From positions 62,001 to 126,000 of the forward strand of contig NZ_KV813678.1 in NCBI RefSeq assembly GCF_001813675.1: 64,000 bases of DNA. Direction: 5' to 3'. The stretch comes from Streptococcus sp. HMSC078D09 (GTDB lineage: Bacteria > Bacillota > Bacilli > Lactobacillales > Streptococcaceae). Every line of letters begins with the position of its first letter. Positions within the stretch are counted from its first letter, which is position 1. Of the stretch, positions 19,018-28,742 are shown piece by piece. The translations under genes and the position numbers were made by a program. The notes beneath the pieces are model-generated. The model was not told where the DNA came from. It saw nothing but the letters and a program-made list of their open reading frames with translations, and did no database searches.

Positions 19018-21747
19018 ATGAAAAGCTATCGTGAACAGTGTTCGAAGCAGGAAAAATTTTCAATTCGTAAGTTATCAGTCGGTGTTGTTTCATTGGCCGT
19101 CGCTGGATTGGCTACTGTAAACACTTACGGAGCAGAAGTAAAAGCTGACGAGGAGACGGGACCTGCAACTGAAGCGACTACTACGGATACAGCAACAAGC
19201 GATGCAGCTGTTGCAACAAGTTCTAAGTTGACATCTACAACTGTGACAGAAGGAAATAAAACAGTTACGACTACTTATGTAGAATCACCAGAACTTGAAA
19301 AATCAAAAGCTGATGCAGCTACAGAAGGTGTGACAGTTACAGAAGAAGCTGAAAAAGTTCAACCATCTATCGCAGCAGCAGAAGCAGATAATAAAGCCCA
19401 AACAGCTGAAATCAACACAGTCGTTGAAAACTACAAAAAGGCAAAAGCTGAGTATGAAACAAAATCTCAAGAAATCACATTGATTGAAAAGAGAAATGCG
19501 GAAGCAGAAGCAGATTATCAAAAGAAATTAGCAGAGTACAATCAGCAAAAGGCAGCTTATGATGCCAAAGTAGCAGAAAAAGCAGCAGCAGATAAGGCCA
19601 ATGCAGAAGCAAAAGCCAAGTATGATGCGGAAATGGTTCTTTATAATGCGGCTAAAGCGCAATACGATAAAGATTTACAAGAATATCAAGCTAAGAAAGC
19701 GCAATACGACAAAGATAAAGCAGCCTATGATCAACTTGTTGCTATTAAAGCAGAAGAAGATGCTGCTAAAGCTAAGTATGAAGTGGAGCTTGCTAAATAC
19801 AATGTAGACCTAGAACAATACGGCAAAGATTTTGCTACATACCAAACAAAACTTGCTGAATATCAAACAGCTTTGGCACAGTACAAAGATGCTAAAAAAG
19901 CCTATGATAAGTACATGAATGACAATGGTTTCCAAGATCTTAAAAATGTAGAAACTGTTCAAGATTTGACCTTCCAACGTGAAGGTGGGGCTATTCACAC
20001 CATTGATGGCATCAACACATATCTTACTCGTGATGCTCAAGCTCGTTTAAATACAAGCAATGTGCATCAGTATGATTCCAATAAATTGGAAGCTTCAGAT
20101 ATTGTAGCAACTAGTCCTTGGGCCAATAATGAAACTGAGTACATTCAAGTGAAAGAAGGCGATAAATTTGTCGTTACTTATGATAACTTGAATCAGTCTA
20201 GCATGCGTGAAAATACGGATATGCATCCAATCAAACGCGTGATTTATCGCTATGAGATTTTGAGTCTTCCATCAAATGATAGTAAAGGGATTGCAGCAGT
20301 CAGTGTGGACCCAACTGTTACTATGACAGTCGGAGCTTCAACAGATAAAGACAAACCTGTTAAAGTTGCTGTCGATGTTGAATTCTATGATGGTGATGGC
20401 AATAAGTTTGATTTGACACAGCATAATGCGATTGTCGCTTTGAACTCCCTCAACCACTGGACAGGTGCATCCTATGTAGATAGCGGAGATAAACCTCGTG
20501 CCCTTACAGTAGAAGCCAAAGATAAAGATGGCAACACTGTTCGTGGAACTTGGGATCCATATGCAGATGGTTCATCCATGAGCATTGAAAACAATGCGGT
20601 TGTTGTTAAAAATGGAACTGCTGACTTTGGTACTGCTGATGTGACGATCTCTGCTGAAAACCCAATCAAGATTGTGGCACAAAAAGCAACGTGGAATGGA
20701 AGTGAATTTACAGTTAGTGAAGAAACTGTAATTGACGCAACTTCAGTCAATGCTTCAGGTGCTGGGAATGGTCACTCTATCGGAACAGATGAATTCACAT
20801 TTGATGGTAAAGATGATGTTATCGGTTCTTATACGATTGATCCAACTTCAGGACGGATCATCTTCACGCCTAAGAAGAAGTTTGAAAATATAGAGCACCA
20901 AGAGTCTGTAAATGTTGGTAACAATAAATACATTCCAATTCCAAATTCAAGTGTTTCTTACGATTCTGCTACAAAAGAGGTAACATCATTTAAAGATAAC
21001 CAATACATTGAACATGGCTCTATCTTTAATGGTGAATCTTCAACGACTCTTGAAGGTTGGGACAATCCATCTTCTCCATACTTCTATTATGGTGGGGCAG
21101 GATTGAAGATGTCTGATGGTCACTTAGTCTTTACGGCTAATGGTGCCAATGCTGCTGGTCAACCAACAGTATATTGGTTCGCGATTAACTCAAATGTTGG
21201 TATTCCAAAAAATCCAGGTGAAGCACCAACAGAGCCAACAGCTCCTGAAGAACCAAAGGCTCCAACTCCACCAACGATCACAGTTGAAGTACTACCTGCA
21301 GAGCCAACAGCTTCAACTCCGCCAACAGAGCCAACAGCTCCAACAGAGCCAAACTATACAGTAGTGACAGTTGATGCTGAGGAGCCAACAGCTCCAACCC
21401 CACCGACTCCAGAAGTCGTTCCAAATACGAATCCGGTGAAACCGGAAGCTGAAGTGAAATGGCATAAGAATAAAGTGGTAACGGAAACAGATATTCCAAC
21501 CCCACCAACACCAGTTCCACCAACTCCACCAACTCTATATAACCCACCAACACCAATTGTTCCACCGACTCCAGAGGTTCCAACAGAACCAACTCCTGAA
21601 GTTCCGGACCAGCCTGTACAACCTGCGCAACCACAAACACCTGCGCTTCCAAATACAGGTACAGAAAGCTCAACTGCAGCTGTTCTTGCAGTTGCGATGG
21701 CTGGATTGCTTGGATTGGGTCTTGCACGCAAGAAAAAAGAAGATTAA
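19018..21747 (+). CDS. LPXTG-anchored surface adhesin, compact antigen I/II-like (GbpC-domain) protein
   Basis: A 909-residue surface protein; ATG 19018 is chosen because AAAGGAG lies ten bases before it. In order: a YSIRK-type signal peptide (FSIRKLSVGVVSLAVAG, about 16-32) ending near the AEVKAD cleavage region; a Thr/Ala/Ser-rich stretch (about 45-80); an alanine/lysine/tyrosine-rich coiled-coil repeat region (about 110-300, repeated AxYDK/KAxY units); a GbpC/Spa V-region-like lectin domain (about 305-715, including SDGHLVFTANGAN and VYWFAINSNVG); a proline-rich P region (about 720-870, many EPTAPTPP units); LPNTG (877-881); a hydrophobic helix; and a KKKED tail. It lacks the C1-C3 domains of full antigen I/II, so it is closer to S. 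mutans GbpC in architecture. Likely role: binding of salivary glycoprotein, glucan or partner bacteria. Function is inferred. Confidence 0.88.
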   Translation: MKSYREQCSKQEKFSIRKLSVGVVSLAVAGLATVNTYGAEVKADEETGPATEATTTDTATSDAAVATSSKLTSTTVTEGNKTVTTTYVESPELEKSKADAATEGVTVTEEAEKVQPSIAAAEADNKAQTAEINTVVENYKKAKAEYETKSQEITLIEKRNAEAEADYQKKLAEYNQQKAAYDAKVAEKAAADKANAEAKAKYDAEMVLYNAAKAQYDKDLQEYQAKKAQYDKDKAAYDQLVAIKAEEDAAKAKYEVELAKYNVDLEQYGKDFATYQTKLAEYQTALAQYKDAKKAYDKYMNDNGFQDLKNVETVQDLTFQREGGAIHTIDGINTYLTRDAQARLNTSNVHQYDSNKLEASDIVATSPWANNETEYIQVKEGDKFVVTYDNLNQSSMRENTDMHPIKRVIYRYEILSLPSNDSKGIAAVSVDPTVTMTVGASTDKDKPVKVAVDVEFYDGDGNKFDLTQHNAIVALNSLNHWTGASYVDSGDKPRALTVEAKDKDGNTVRGTWDPYADGSSMSIENNAVVVKNGTADFGTADVTISAENPIKIVAQKATWNGSEFTVSEETVIDATSVNASGAGNGHSIGTDEFTFDGKDDVIGSYTIDPTSGRIIFTPKKKFENIEHQESVNVGNNKYIPIPNSSVSYDSATKEVTSFKDNQYIEHGSIFNGESSTTLEGWDNPSSPYFYYGGAGLKMSDGHLVFTANGANAAGQPTVYWFAINSNVGIPKNPGEAPTEPTAPEEPKAPTPPTITVEVLPAEPTASTPPTEPTAPTEPNYTVVTVDAEEPTAPTPPTPEVVPNTNPVKPEAEVKWHKNKVVTETDIPTPPTPVPPTPPTLYNPPTPIVPPTPEVPTEPTPEVPDQPVQPAQPQTPALPNTGTESSTAAVLAVAMAGLLGLGLARKKKED

Positions 21748-21784
21748 TTCTTGTTTCTTTCGTTCATTCATCTAAATAAAGAAA

Positions 21785-21813
21785 GTCAGAAGGCAAGTCC
21801 TTCTGGCTTTTTT
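21785..21813 (+). terminator. Terminator of the adhesin gene
   Basis: GTCAGAAGG pairs with CCTTCTGGC (one G-U) around CAAGT, followed by six thymines. Confidence 0.9.
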
Positions 21814-22173
21814 GATGGAGTGATGACCAAATAGTTGAGAAATAGAACAGAATAGTTTTTGGATAAGGAGAGGAAATGGCTTTTATAGACCAAATCGTGT
21901 CGAAATGAAGCAGAATAGAAATGGATGACACAAGAAGAAGAGAATGAGGTATACTGGTGGTGTTCGAATGAAAGTTTATAGGACTCCGTTATATCTCTAA
22001 TCATTCCAATTATACAGTTGCGATGGCTTTTCATCTTTTGCACACATTACTTTTCCAAATGAATTTCATTTGAACGTATCAGTGATCAGGCAAGTGCTTC
22101 CACGGTTTTGAGGCGCTTGCCTTTCTATCTGTATCGCGATATAATAGGGTGTAAGAAATGAAAAGGAGTTTGT
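21814..22173 (+). promoter_or_regulatory. Spacer with hairpin and promoter for the following gene
   Basis: About 360 bases without a supported gene. It contains a short AAATGAATTTCATTT palindrome near 22056-22070 and a hairpin GGCAAGTGC / GCGCTTGCC (22089-22121). A good promoter reuses the hairpin's 3' arm: -35 TTGCCT (22117-22122), 17-bp spacer, -10 TATAAT (22140-22145), 28 bases before the next start codon. The overlap of stem and -35 could be regulatory or chance. Confidence 0.65.
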
Positions 22174-22689
22174 ATGAAAAAGAAACCTATCTATCTTTAC
22201 ATCCTGTTATTTTTCTCTACGGTTGGAACCCTAACTTCAGCTGTTTCAACCTTTGGAGCTTCAAAGAGTTTTGAGTTGACAGATGATTTTGCGAAACAAC
22301 TTGGTTTAACAACGGCTCAAGACAAGGCTGACTATGTGACATATTATGAGAAATCAGCCCAACTCAATCAGTCTCCATTAACCTTTTTATTTGTTTCCCT
22401 GATTCTGATTGCTTTGCTTGCAACTTTCTATTTCCTCTTTATGAAGCAGGATCTGTTAACAGCACATTATACTTATATGGGGCAGATTTTATTAAGTCAA
22501 GCCTTCTCTTGCTATAATTATTTTGCAGGGCGTCCACTGTTAGCTAGTTTTTCAACTCCGTCCCTTCGCCAACGATATCTGGCATCTTCGTCCATTGCTT
22601 TGTTACTCTTGACTGCTTTATCTCTTCTCTTCCTTGGAATTGTTTTGTATAAAACCTTGCGTTTGAGAAAAGCTCAAGCTACGGCGTAA
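22174..22689 (+). CDS. Four-span membrane protein of unknown function
   Basis: A 171-residue protein with a good AAAGGAG site and its own promoter. Hydrophobic helices lie at about residues 7-27, 66-90, 97-117 and 137-160. Between the first two is a soluble loop (FELTDDFAKQLGLTTAQDKADYVTYYEKSAQLNQ), and the tail is basic (RLRKAQATA). I do not recognise a family with known function; relatives in streptococci are often labelled transporter permease without evidence. Confidence 0.7.
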   Translation: MKKKPIYLYILLFFSTVGTLTSAVSTFGASKSFELTDDFAKQLGLTTAQDKADYVTYYEKSAQLNQSPLTFLFVSLILIALLATFYFLFMKQDLLTAHYTYMGQILLSQAFSCYNYFAGRPLLASFSTPSLRQRYLASSSIALLLLTALSLLFLGIVLYKTLRLRKAQATA

Positions 22690-22706
22690 TAGATAAGTTT
22701 AAAGGG

Positions 22707-22731
22707 AGCTCTCTTAGAGGATAAGAGAGCT
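22707..22731 (+). terminator. Hairpin before nrdI
   Basis: A perfect 10-bp stem, AGCTCTCTTA / TAAGAGAGCT, with loop GAGGA. It ends 19 bases before the nrdI ATG; the short TCTTG tail makes termination only partial. Confidence 0.55.
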
Positions 22732-22750
22732 TCTTGATTGGAGAAAAAAG

Positions 22751-23206
22751 ATGAAAGTATCCTTTGTTTATATTAGTCTGAGTGGAAATACAGAGAGTTT
22801 TGTCCGTCGCTTAAGTGACTATTTGCTGGAAGTCCATCCCGGACTTGAAATCGAGAAAGTTCATGTGAAAGACCTGGTCAAAGAGGGCCAGCCCTTCTTT
22901 GAAATGACCAATCCTTTTATCACTTTTTTGCCTACCTATTTGGAGGGTGGAAATGGTGTTGACAATGGCGATGTGGAAATTTTGACGACAGATGTCGCGG
23001 ATTTTATTGCTTATGGAGACAATGCCAGCAAGTGCTTAGGAGTGGTTGGATCAGGCAATCGGAATTTTAACAATCAATATTGTTTAACCGCTAAGCAATA
23101 CAGCCAACGCTTTGGTTTCCCCATGTTAGCCGATTTTGAAATGCGGGGGATGTTGGGAGATATTAAAAAAGTAGCTGCCATTGTAGAAGAGTTGTATCAT
23201 CTTTAA
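22751..23206 (+). CDS. nrdI: Flavodoxin-like ribonucleotide reductase assembly protein NrdI
   Basis: A 151-residue FMN protein. The phosphate-binding loop SLSGNTESFVRR (about 9-20), the central LPTYLEGGNG and the GSGNRNFNNQYC segment are characteristic of NrdI, which supplies oxidant for assembling the manganese-tyrosyl radical cofactor of class Ib ribonucleotide reductase NrdF. Here it is separate from nrdE/nrdF, a common streptococcal situation. The modular repeat follows directly. Confidence 0.93.
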   Translation: MKVSFVYISLSGNTESFVRRLSDYLLEVHPGLEIEKVHVKDLVKEGQPFFEMTNPFITFLPTYLEGGNGVDNGDVEILTTDVADFIAYGDNASKCLGVVGSGNRNFNNQYCLTAKQYSQRFGFPMLADFEMRGMLGDIKKVAAIVEELYHL

Positions 23207-23210
23207 AATA

Positions 23211-23391
23211 AAGAGAGTGGGACAGAAATCGGTAATTCGTTAGAATTCGATTTCGTCGTCCCACCTCCGCACAGTTGAGTAGGGCTGTAAAAGCTGATGA
23301 AATCAGCATAGTAGAGCCCACTCAACCACTGCGTCTTGCTCAACAATCCAAAAATAATTGAGAGGCTAGGACTTTTGTCCCCAGCCTCTTA
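23211..23391 (+). repeat. Modular structured intergenic repeat, copy 1
   Basis: About 180 bases with consecutive stems: GTGGGAC paired with GTCCCAC enclosing GAAATCG/CGATTTC and AATTC/GAATT; a conserved TCCCACCTCCGCACAG (23259-23274); a second stem GTTGAGT / ACTCAAC enclosing GGGCT/AGCCC and GCTGAT/ATCAGC; a conserved CAACCACTGCGTC (23323-23335); and a terminal stem GAGGCTAGGAC / GTCC-AGCCTC (23362-23388). The reverse complement of 41566-41742 is nearly identical. It starts five bases after the nrdI stop, and the terminal hairpin may act as a terminator. Confidence 0.9.
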
Positions 23392-23406
23392 TTTGTTGCG
23401 ACTGAA

Positions 23407-23442
23407 TAGAAGAGGAGTCACATTTTATATGACTCCTCTTCT
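23407..23442. terminator. Perfect inverted repeat between the repeat and the small minus-strand gene
   Basis: TAGAAGAGGAGTCA pairs with TGACTCCTCTTCTA around CATTTTATA-type loop bases. It lies just downstream of the minus-strand gene ending at 23448 and probably helps end both converging transcripts, though only the plus strand has a T-rich tail. Confidence 0.65.
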
Positions 23443-23447
23443 ATGGC

Positions 23448-23693
23448 TTATTTTAATTTTTCAGTGATTTCTTTAGCAAGTAGGAGTCCCAATCGATAGT
23501 CCTTGTTGATTGCATGGATGACATCGTTGATATTGTCGGTCTCTTGGATTTTTTCCTTGATGCTATCTTTAAAAGCTTGATCTTTCAAGAGTTGCTCTTG
23601 TAAGAGCCGTTGTAGTTTTTCTCTTTCGTACTTGTTAAATAAAAAGAGGACCACTAAACTGATGAGGATTAAGATGTAAACGGTTTGATTCAT
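23448..23693 (-). CDS. Small single-span membrane protein, unknown function
   Basis: An 81-residue protein. I start it at the ATG at 23693 (MNQTVYILILISLVVLFLF) because AGGAG lies eight bases before it; the longer frame adds 19 residues without a ribosome site. One N-terminal membrane helix (about 4-20) is followed by a charged, probably coiled-coil cytoplasmic segment rich in Lys, Glu and Gln (YEREKLQRLLQEQLLKDQAF) and a C-terminal helix. Function unknown. Confidence 0.7.
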   Translation of the reverse strand: MNQTVYILILISLVVLFLFNKYEREKLQRLLQEQLLKDQAFKDSIKEKIQETDNINDVIHAINKDYRLGLLLAKEITEKLK

Positions 23694-23756
23694 AGATTTC
23701 TCCTGTATATAAAGGATCTGAAAATGTAGAGAATGAAGGGCATTGGGCATGAGAAA

Positions 23757-23808
23757 AGGAGTGAGAAAGAACTAAATTGAATCGCATTTAGTTTCTCCTC
23801 TCACTCCC
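23757..23808. repeat. Partial repeat: single 5' hairpin module
   Basis: GGGAGTGAGA pairs with TCTCACTCC and AACTAAAT with ATTTAGTT, giving one long hairpin. Its outer arm (GGAGTGAGAAAGAACT) is the same as the first 16 bases of the repeat at 28743-28995 and resembles GAGTGGGACAGAA of copies 1 and 2. It lies between the 3' end of argS and the small minus-strand gene. Confidence 0.65.
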
Positions 23809-23846
23809 ATAAGAGATGTTCTACTTATCAATCATTAGATAAGAAA

Positions 23847-25535
23847 TTACATTTTCTCAGGTGCATCGACACCAAGTAAGCGAAGGGCTTCTTTTAAGAC
23901 TACTGCTGTTGAGTAGCTAAGAGCAAGACGGCTTTCGCGTTCTGGGCTTTCATCCAAGATACGAGTGTGTGCATAGTATTTGTTGAAGGCTTGAGCCAAG
24001 TTGATAGCATATTTTGCGATCAAGGATGGATCATAGTTTTCAGCAGCACGTTTGACAACACGAGAGAAGTCTTGGAGAAGCTTGATGATTTCCCAGCTTT
24101 CAGGATCGCTCAAGCTGTATGTCGCATCTGTAGATGGTGTAAAGTTTGCTTTGCGAAGGATTGATTGGATACGAGCGTAAGCGTATTGAACGTAAGGTCC
24201 AGTTTCTCCTTCGAAGGATACCATGGCTTCGAGGTCGAAGTCATACCCGTTGCGGCGGTCCGTCTTCAAGTCGTAGAATTTAACCGCACCAACACCGACT
24301 GCATGTGCTACTTCTTCCTTATTTTCAAGTTCAGGATTCTTTTCTTCGATCTGAGCTTTGGCACGAGAGATGGCTTCTTGAAGAGTTGGTTCGAGAAGGA
24401 TGATATTTCCTTTACGAGTTGACAATTTTTGGCGGTTTTTCGTCACCAAACCAAAGTCAACGTGAACCATATCGTCGCTCCAGTCAAATCCCATTTTCTT
24501 CAAAACAGCTTTCAACTGACGGAAGTGGTTGGATTGTTCTTGACCTACAGCATAGATGTTTTTCACAAAGTTGTAAGTCCGTGCACGGTAGATAGCGGTT
24601 GCGATATCACGAGTGATATAAAGGGTTGCACCGTCTGATTTTTTGATCATAGCTGGTGGAAGGTTGACATCATCCAACTCAACGATGCTAGCCCCTTTAG
24701 ATTCTTTCAACAAGCCTTTGTCTTCAAGGATTTGAACCCCTTCATCCATCTTGTCGTTGTAGAAAGCTTCCCCGTTTAAGCTATCAAACTCAACACCGAG
24801 GAGTTTGTAGATACGGTTGAATTCCACCAAGCTTTCGTCACGGAACCATTGCCACAATTCAGTTGCTTCTGGATCCCCATCTTCCAATTTTTTGAACCAT
24901 TTACGTCCTTCTTCATCAAGCTCAGGATCGTTTTCGATTTCAGCGTTGATTCGAACGTAAAGTTTTAGCAATTCATCGATTGGGTTGGCTTCGACAGCTT
25001 CCTTGCTACCCCATTTTTTGTAGGCCACCATCAGGAGACCGAACTGTTTACCCCAGTCTCCCAAGTGGTTGATTTTAATCGTGTTGTAGCCCATTTTGCG
25101 GAAGATGTTCGAAAGAGCATCCCCGATAACGGTTGAGCGCAAGTGACCAACTGAGAATGGTTTTGCGATATTTGGACTTGAAAGGTCGATGGTAATGTTT
25201 TGGCCATGACCTTCGTCTTGTTGACCGTAGTCTGCCCCTGCTTCGATGACGGATTTGATTACCTGATCAGAGATCTTAGATTTGTCTAAGAAGAAGTTCA
25301 CGTAAGGTCCAGTTGCAACGACTTTTTCGAAGGCACTTTGGTCGATCTTTTCAGCAATATCTGCAGCGATTGCTTGAGGAGCCTTGCGTTCCACTTTTGC
25401 AAGTGAGAAGGCTGGAAAAGCAATGTCACCAAGATCAGATGATTTTGGTTGTTCAAGCAAGTTTAAAATAGCATCTTGGTCAAGAGAGTCAATCACTTTG
25501 GCCAATTCACTAGCAATGAGTTCTTTATTGTTCAT
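23847..25535 (-). CDS. argS: Arginyl-tRNA synthetase
   Basis: A 562-residue class I synthetase that charges tRNA-Arg. An N-terminal Add-1-type domain precedes the HIGH-equivalent [16 protein letters not shown] near residues 119-134. The KMSK-equivalent is KLSTRKGN near 372, and a DALR anticodon-binding domain fills about 445-562 ([25 protein letters not shown]). It is divergent from argR and shares the 104-bp intergenic region, a common streptococcal pair that could allow arginine-linked control. Confidence 0.98.
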   Translation of the reverse strand: MNNKELIASELAKVIDSLDQDAILNLLEQPKSSDLGDIAFPAFSLAKVERKAPQAIAADIAEKIDQSAFEKVVATGPYVNFFLDKSKISDQVIKSVIEAGADYGQQDEGHGQNITIDLSSPNIAKPFSVGHLRSTVIGDALSNIFRKMGYNTIKINHLGDWGKQFGLLMVAYKKWGSKEAVEANPIDELLKLYVRINAEIENDPELDEEGRKWFKKLEDGDPEATELWQWFRDESLVEFNRIYKLLGVEFDSLNGEAFYNDKMDEGVQILEDKGLLKESKGASIVELDDVNLPPAMIKKSDGATLYITRDIATAIYRARTYNFVKNIYAVGQEQSNHFRQLKAVLKKMGFDWSDDMVHVDFGLVTKNRQKLSTRKGNIILLEPTLQEAISRAKAQIEEKNPELENKEEVAHAVGVGAVKFYDLKTDRRNGYDFDLEAMVSFEGETGPYVQYAYARIQSILRKANFTPSTDATYSLSDPESWEIIKLLQDFSRVVKRAAENYDPSLIAKYAINLAQAFNKYYAHTRILDESPERESRLALSYSTAVVLKEALRLLGVDAPEKM

Positions 25536-25598
25536 ATTAGCTCCTTAGTCCTTTTAACTATTATTTTAACACAATTCTGAGCGAATTTTCAATTTTTT

Positions 25599-25607
25599 TG
25601 GTATAAT
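25599..25607 (+). promoter_or_regulatory. argR promoter
   Basis: TGGTATAAT (extended -10, TATAAT at 25602-25607) lies 32 bases before the argR start. Immediately downstream, ATTTATTCA resembles half of an ARG box, so autoregulation is possible but not demonstrated. Confidence 0.65.
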
Positions 25608-25639
25608 TTAAAGTATATTTATTCAAAAGTGGAGGTCCA

Positions 25640-26080
25640 ATGAAAAAGACAGAACGTCACCTTTTGATTCAACAAATGATTCGAAATGAAAAATTGTCGA
25701 CTCAAAAAGAGATTCAGGATCGATTAGAAGCAAAAGGAATTGCTGTAACGCAAACAACTCTGTCACGAGATTTGCGCGATCTGGGTCTAGTCAAGGTGAA
25801 ACGAAAAGACCAGTTGTATTATATTTTGCCCAATGAGCCTGAGGTGGCAGAGATTTATATTATGTTGTCCAGCCATGCCAAGTCTGTCTCACGAGCAGAA
25901 TTCACTTTGGTTTTGCGGACAGAGCTGGGAGAAGCAGCTCTCTTGGCCAATGGTGTAGATGAGATGTCAGATGAGCGTATTTTGGGAACAGTAGCAGGGG
26001 CCAATACCCTCTTGATTGTCTGCCGTGACCAAGAGGCAGCCATTGAAATTCAAAATGAAATTTTAGGGATGATGCAGTAA
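25640..26080 (+). CDS. argR: Arginine repressor family regulator ArgR
   Basis: A 146-residue ArgR/AhrC-type protein. The N-terminal winged helix includes TQKEIQDRLEAKGIAVTQTTLSRDLRDLGLVKV (about 21-53). The C-terminal trimerisation and arginine-binding domain shows GEAALLANGVDEMSDERILGTVAGANTLLIVCRD (about 95-130). Streptococci carry several paralogues; this one, beside argS and upstream of mutS, is the position usually labelled argR. It senses arginine and controls arginine synthesis or catabolism genes. Confidence 0.93.
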   Translation: MKKTERHLLIQQMIRNEKLSTQKEIQDRLEAKGIAVTQTTLSRDLRDLGLVKVKRKDQLYYILPNEPEVAEIYIMLSSHAKSVSRAEFTLVLRTELGEAALLANGVDEMSDERILGTVAGANTLLIVCRDQEAAIEIQNEILGMMQ

Positions 26081-26115
26081 TCAAGCCCTGTTAAGATGTC
26101 AAAAGGAGGAAGATA

Positions 26116-26199
26116 GTGGGCTATCTACTCCTGTTTTCATCTATGGAGCTTGTGTCAGAAAATGATGCAACAGTAAGGAATAAAGAAGTATGGCAGTAG
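26116..26199 (+). CDS. Possible 27-codon leader ORF overlapping the mutS start
   Basis: GTG at 26116 is preceded by a near-perfect ribosome site AAAAGGAGGA (26101-26110). The frame encodes [20 protein letters not shown] plus seven residues and stops at TAG 26197-26199, overlapping the first ten bases of mutS in another frame. That arrangement would permit translational coupling. mutS also has its own weaker site (AAGGAA, 26175-26180 region). I recognise no family, and conservation is not known from this window. Confidence 0.4.
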   Translation: MGYLLLFSSMELVSENDATVRNKEVWQ

Positions 26200-28739
26200 A
26201 GAAAATATCCCCTGGAATGCAGCAGTATCTAGATATCAAAAAAGACTATCCGGATGCCTTTTTGCTGTTTCGAATGGGAGATTTTTACGAATTATTTTAT
26301 GAAGATGCAGTGAATGCGGCTCAAATTTTAGAGATTTCCTTAACCTCACGGAATAAAAATGCAGAGAATCCGATCCCTATGGCGGGTGTTCCCTACCACT
26401 CGGCTCAGCAGTATATTGATGTTCTCATTGAACAGGGGTATAAGGTCGCGATTGCAGAACAAATGGAAGACCCCAAAGAAGCCAAGGGGGTCGTTAAGCG
26501 GGAAGTTGTACAGGTGATTACACCGGGTACAGTGGTGGATTCGACCAAGCCAGATAGTGAGAATAACTTCCTAGTCGCTTTGGATCGTTCAGGAAATGAG
26601 TATGGGCTAGCCTATATGGATCTGGTGACAGGGGAGTTTCAGGTGACGACCCTCAATGACTTTAGCATGGTTTGTGGAGAAATCCGCAATTTACGTGCGC
26701 GTGAGGTGGTCCTGGGTTATGAGTTGCCAGAACAGGAAGAGCGTGTGTTTGTTAGCCAGATGAATCTCTTGTTGTCACATGTAGAGACGGCGCTCGACGA
26801 TGTTCAACTCTTAGGGGATCAGTTGAGTGAGCTAGAAAAGAAAACGGCTGGAAAACTTCTCCAGTATGTCCACCAGACACAAATGCGGGAATTAAGCCAC
26901 CTCAAAAAAGCCCATCATTATGAGATTTGCGATTTCTTGCAGATGGACTTTGCGACCAAGGCTAGTCTGGATTTGACAGAGAATGCACGGACTGGGAAGA
27001 AACATGGTAGCTTGTATTGGTATTTGAATGAAACCAAGACGGCCATGGGTGGTCGTTTGTTGCGGTCCTGGATTCAGAAACCCTTGGTCGATTTGAAACG
27101 GATTCGAGAGCGCCAGGACATCATTCAGGTCTTTATGGATCATTTCTTTGAACGGAGCGATTTGACCGACAGCCTCAAAGGAGTCTATGACATTGAACGC
27201 TTAGCGAGTCGGGTTTCCTTTGGCAAGATCAATCCTAAGGATCTCTTGCAACTAGGAGATACTCTGGGGCATGTGCCGACGATTAAGTCGATTCTACTGG
27301 GGATTGGCGATCCAGTCTTAGATGTCTTGATTGCACGCTTGGATGAACTTCCTGAGTTGCATCGCTTGATTACCTCAGCTATTGCTCCGGAAGCATCTGC
27401 TGTTATTACAGAGGGAAATATCATCCGAACTGGGTTTGACGAGCAATTGGACCAGTACCGTGTCGTTCTTCGGGATGGTACTGGTTGGATTGCTGAGATT
27501 GAGGCCAAGGAGCGCGAAGCCAGCGGCATTACAGGTCTCAAAATCGATTACAACAAGAAGGATGGCTACTATTTCCATGTCACCAATTCTCAATTGAGTC
27601 ACGTTCCTGCTCACTTTTTCCGCAAGGCGACCTTAAAAAATTCAGAACGCTTTGGTACGGAGGAATTGGCACGCATCGAAGGAGATATGCTAGAGGCGCG
27701 TGAGAAGTCTGCTAATCTGGAATATACGATTTTTATGCGGATTCGGGAAGAAGTTGGCAAGTATATCCAACGTCTGCAACAGTTAGCTCAGGCGATTGCG
27801 ACGGTTGATGTTTTACAAAGTTTAGCCAGTGTCGCTGAGTCGCAACAGTTGAATCGTCCCTTCTTTCATGAAGAACGACGAATCGCGATCGACAAAGGGC
27901 GCCATCCAGTAGTTGAGAAAGTGATGGGAGCCCAGTCCTATATTCCAAATAGCATCTTTATGGGTGAAGAACGGGATATTCAGCTGATTACGGGGCCAAA
28001 TATGAGCGGGAAGTCTACCTATATGCGCCAATTAGCGATCATTGTGATTCTTGCCCAAATTGGCTCTTATGTTCCAGCGCAAAGGGCCGAGTTGCCAATC
28101 TTTGATGCCATTTATACCCGGATCGGAGCTGCTGATGACCTGGTATCGGGACAGTCTACCTTCATGGTGGAAATGATGGAAGCCAATCACGCCATTCGCA
28201 AGGCAACGCCTCAGTCTTTGATTTTATTTGATGAGTTGGGACGGGGAACTGCGACCTATGATGGGATGGCCCTCGCCCAATCCATCATCGAATACATTCA
28301 CGATCGAACCGGTGCCAAAACCTTGTTTGCGACCCATTACCATGAGTTGACGGCTCTCTCAGAGACCTTGTCCCGTTTGGAAAATGTCCATGTTGCGACC
28401 TTGGAGCGAGATGGTCAGGTTACCTTCTTGCACAAGATTGAACCCGGTCCTGCAGATAAATCCTATGGGATTCACGTGGCCAAGATCGCTGGTTTGCCAG
28501 AAGAGTTGCTGGAGCGGGCGGATGAGATTTTGACCAAGCTTGAAGGACAAGCCCAGCAAGTACCGCTTGCGGATACAACTCCTAAAAAGGAAGTGTCTTC
28601 GCAGGTTGCTGAACAAATGTCCCTCTTTGAGGAGGAGGCAGAAAATACGGTGATCACAGAATTGAAGAATCTGGATCTCTACAACATGACTCCCATGGAA
28701 GTCATGATGGCAGTCGCCGAATTGAAAAAGAAATTGTAA
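26190..28739 (+). CDS. mutS: DNA mismatch repair protein MutS (HexA)
   Basis: An 849-residue mismatch-recognition ATPase. The mismatch-binding Phe-X-Glu is in [10 protein letters not shown] near residues 28-37, and the connector, lever and clamp domains follow. The ATPase domain has Walker [14 protein letters not shown] near 605-617, Walker [12 protein letters not shown] near 680, and ATHYHEL near 718. Length is normal. In streptococci it is called HexA and acts with MutL/HexB. It is preceded by the possible leader ORF and followed by a structured repeat. Confidence 0.98.
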   Translation: MAVEKISPGMQQYLDIKKDYPDAFLLFRMGDFYELFYEDAVNAAQILEISLTSRNKNAENPIPMAGVPYHSAQQYIDVLIEQGYKVAIAEQMEDPKEAKGVVKREVVQVITPGTVVDSTKPDSENNFLVALDRSGNEYGLAYMDLVTGEFQVTTLNDFSMVCGEIRNLRAREVVLGYELPEQEERVFVSQMNLLLSHVETALDDVQLLGDQLSELEKKTAGKLLQYVHQTQMRELSHLKKAHHYEICDFLQMDFATKASLDLTENARTGKKHGSLYWYLNETKTAMGGRLLRSWIQKPLVDLKRIRERQDIIQVFMDHFFERSDLTDSLKGVYDIERLASRVSFGKINPKDLLQLGDTLGHVPTIKSILLGIGDPVLDVLIARLDELPELHRLITSAIAPEASAVITEGNIIRTGFDEQLDQYRVVLRDGTGWIAEIEAKEREASGITGLKIDYNKKDGYYFHVTNSQLSHVPAHFFRKATLKNSERFGTEELARIEGDMLEAREKSANLEYTIFMRIREEVGKYIQRLQQLAQAIATVDVLQSLASVAESQQLNRPFFHEERRIAIDKGRHPVVEKVMGAQSYIPNSIFMGEERDIQLITGPNMSGKSTYMRQLAIIVILAQIGSYVPAQRAELPIFDAIYTRIGAADDLVSGQSTFMVEMMEANHAIRKATPQSLILFDELGRGTATYDGMALAQSIIEYIHDRTGAKTLFATHYHELTALSETLSRLENVHVATLERDGQVTFLHKIEPGPADKSYGIHVAKIAGLPEELLERADEILTKLEGQAQQVPLADTTPKKEVSSQVAEQMSLFEEEAENTVITELKNLDLYNMTPMEVMMAVAELKKKL

Positions 28740-28742
28740 AAA

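Noticed and set aside
21278-21731. Long minus-strand open frames opposite the adhesin P region
   Set aside because: They arise from the repetitive proline/threonine codons of the P region; no ribosome site and low-complexity products.
19018-21747. Full-length antigen I/II (SspA/SpaP) assignment
   Set aside because: Length and the absence of C1-C3 domains before the LPXTG motif exclude it; only the GbpC-type architecture is supported.
22015-22075. A 16-codon ORF beginning MAFHLLHTLL in the spacer before the four-span membrane protein
   Set aside because: No ribosome site and no other support.
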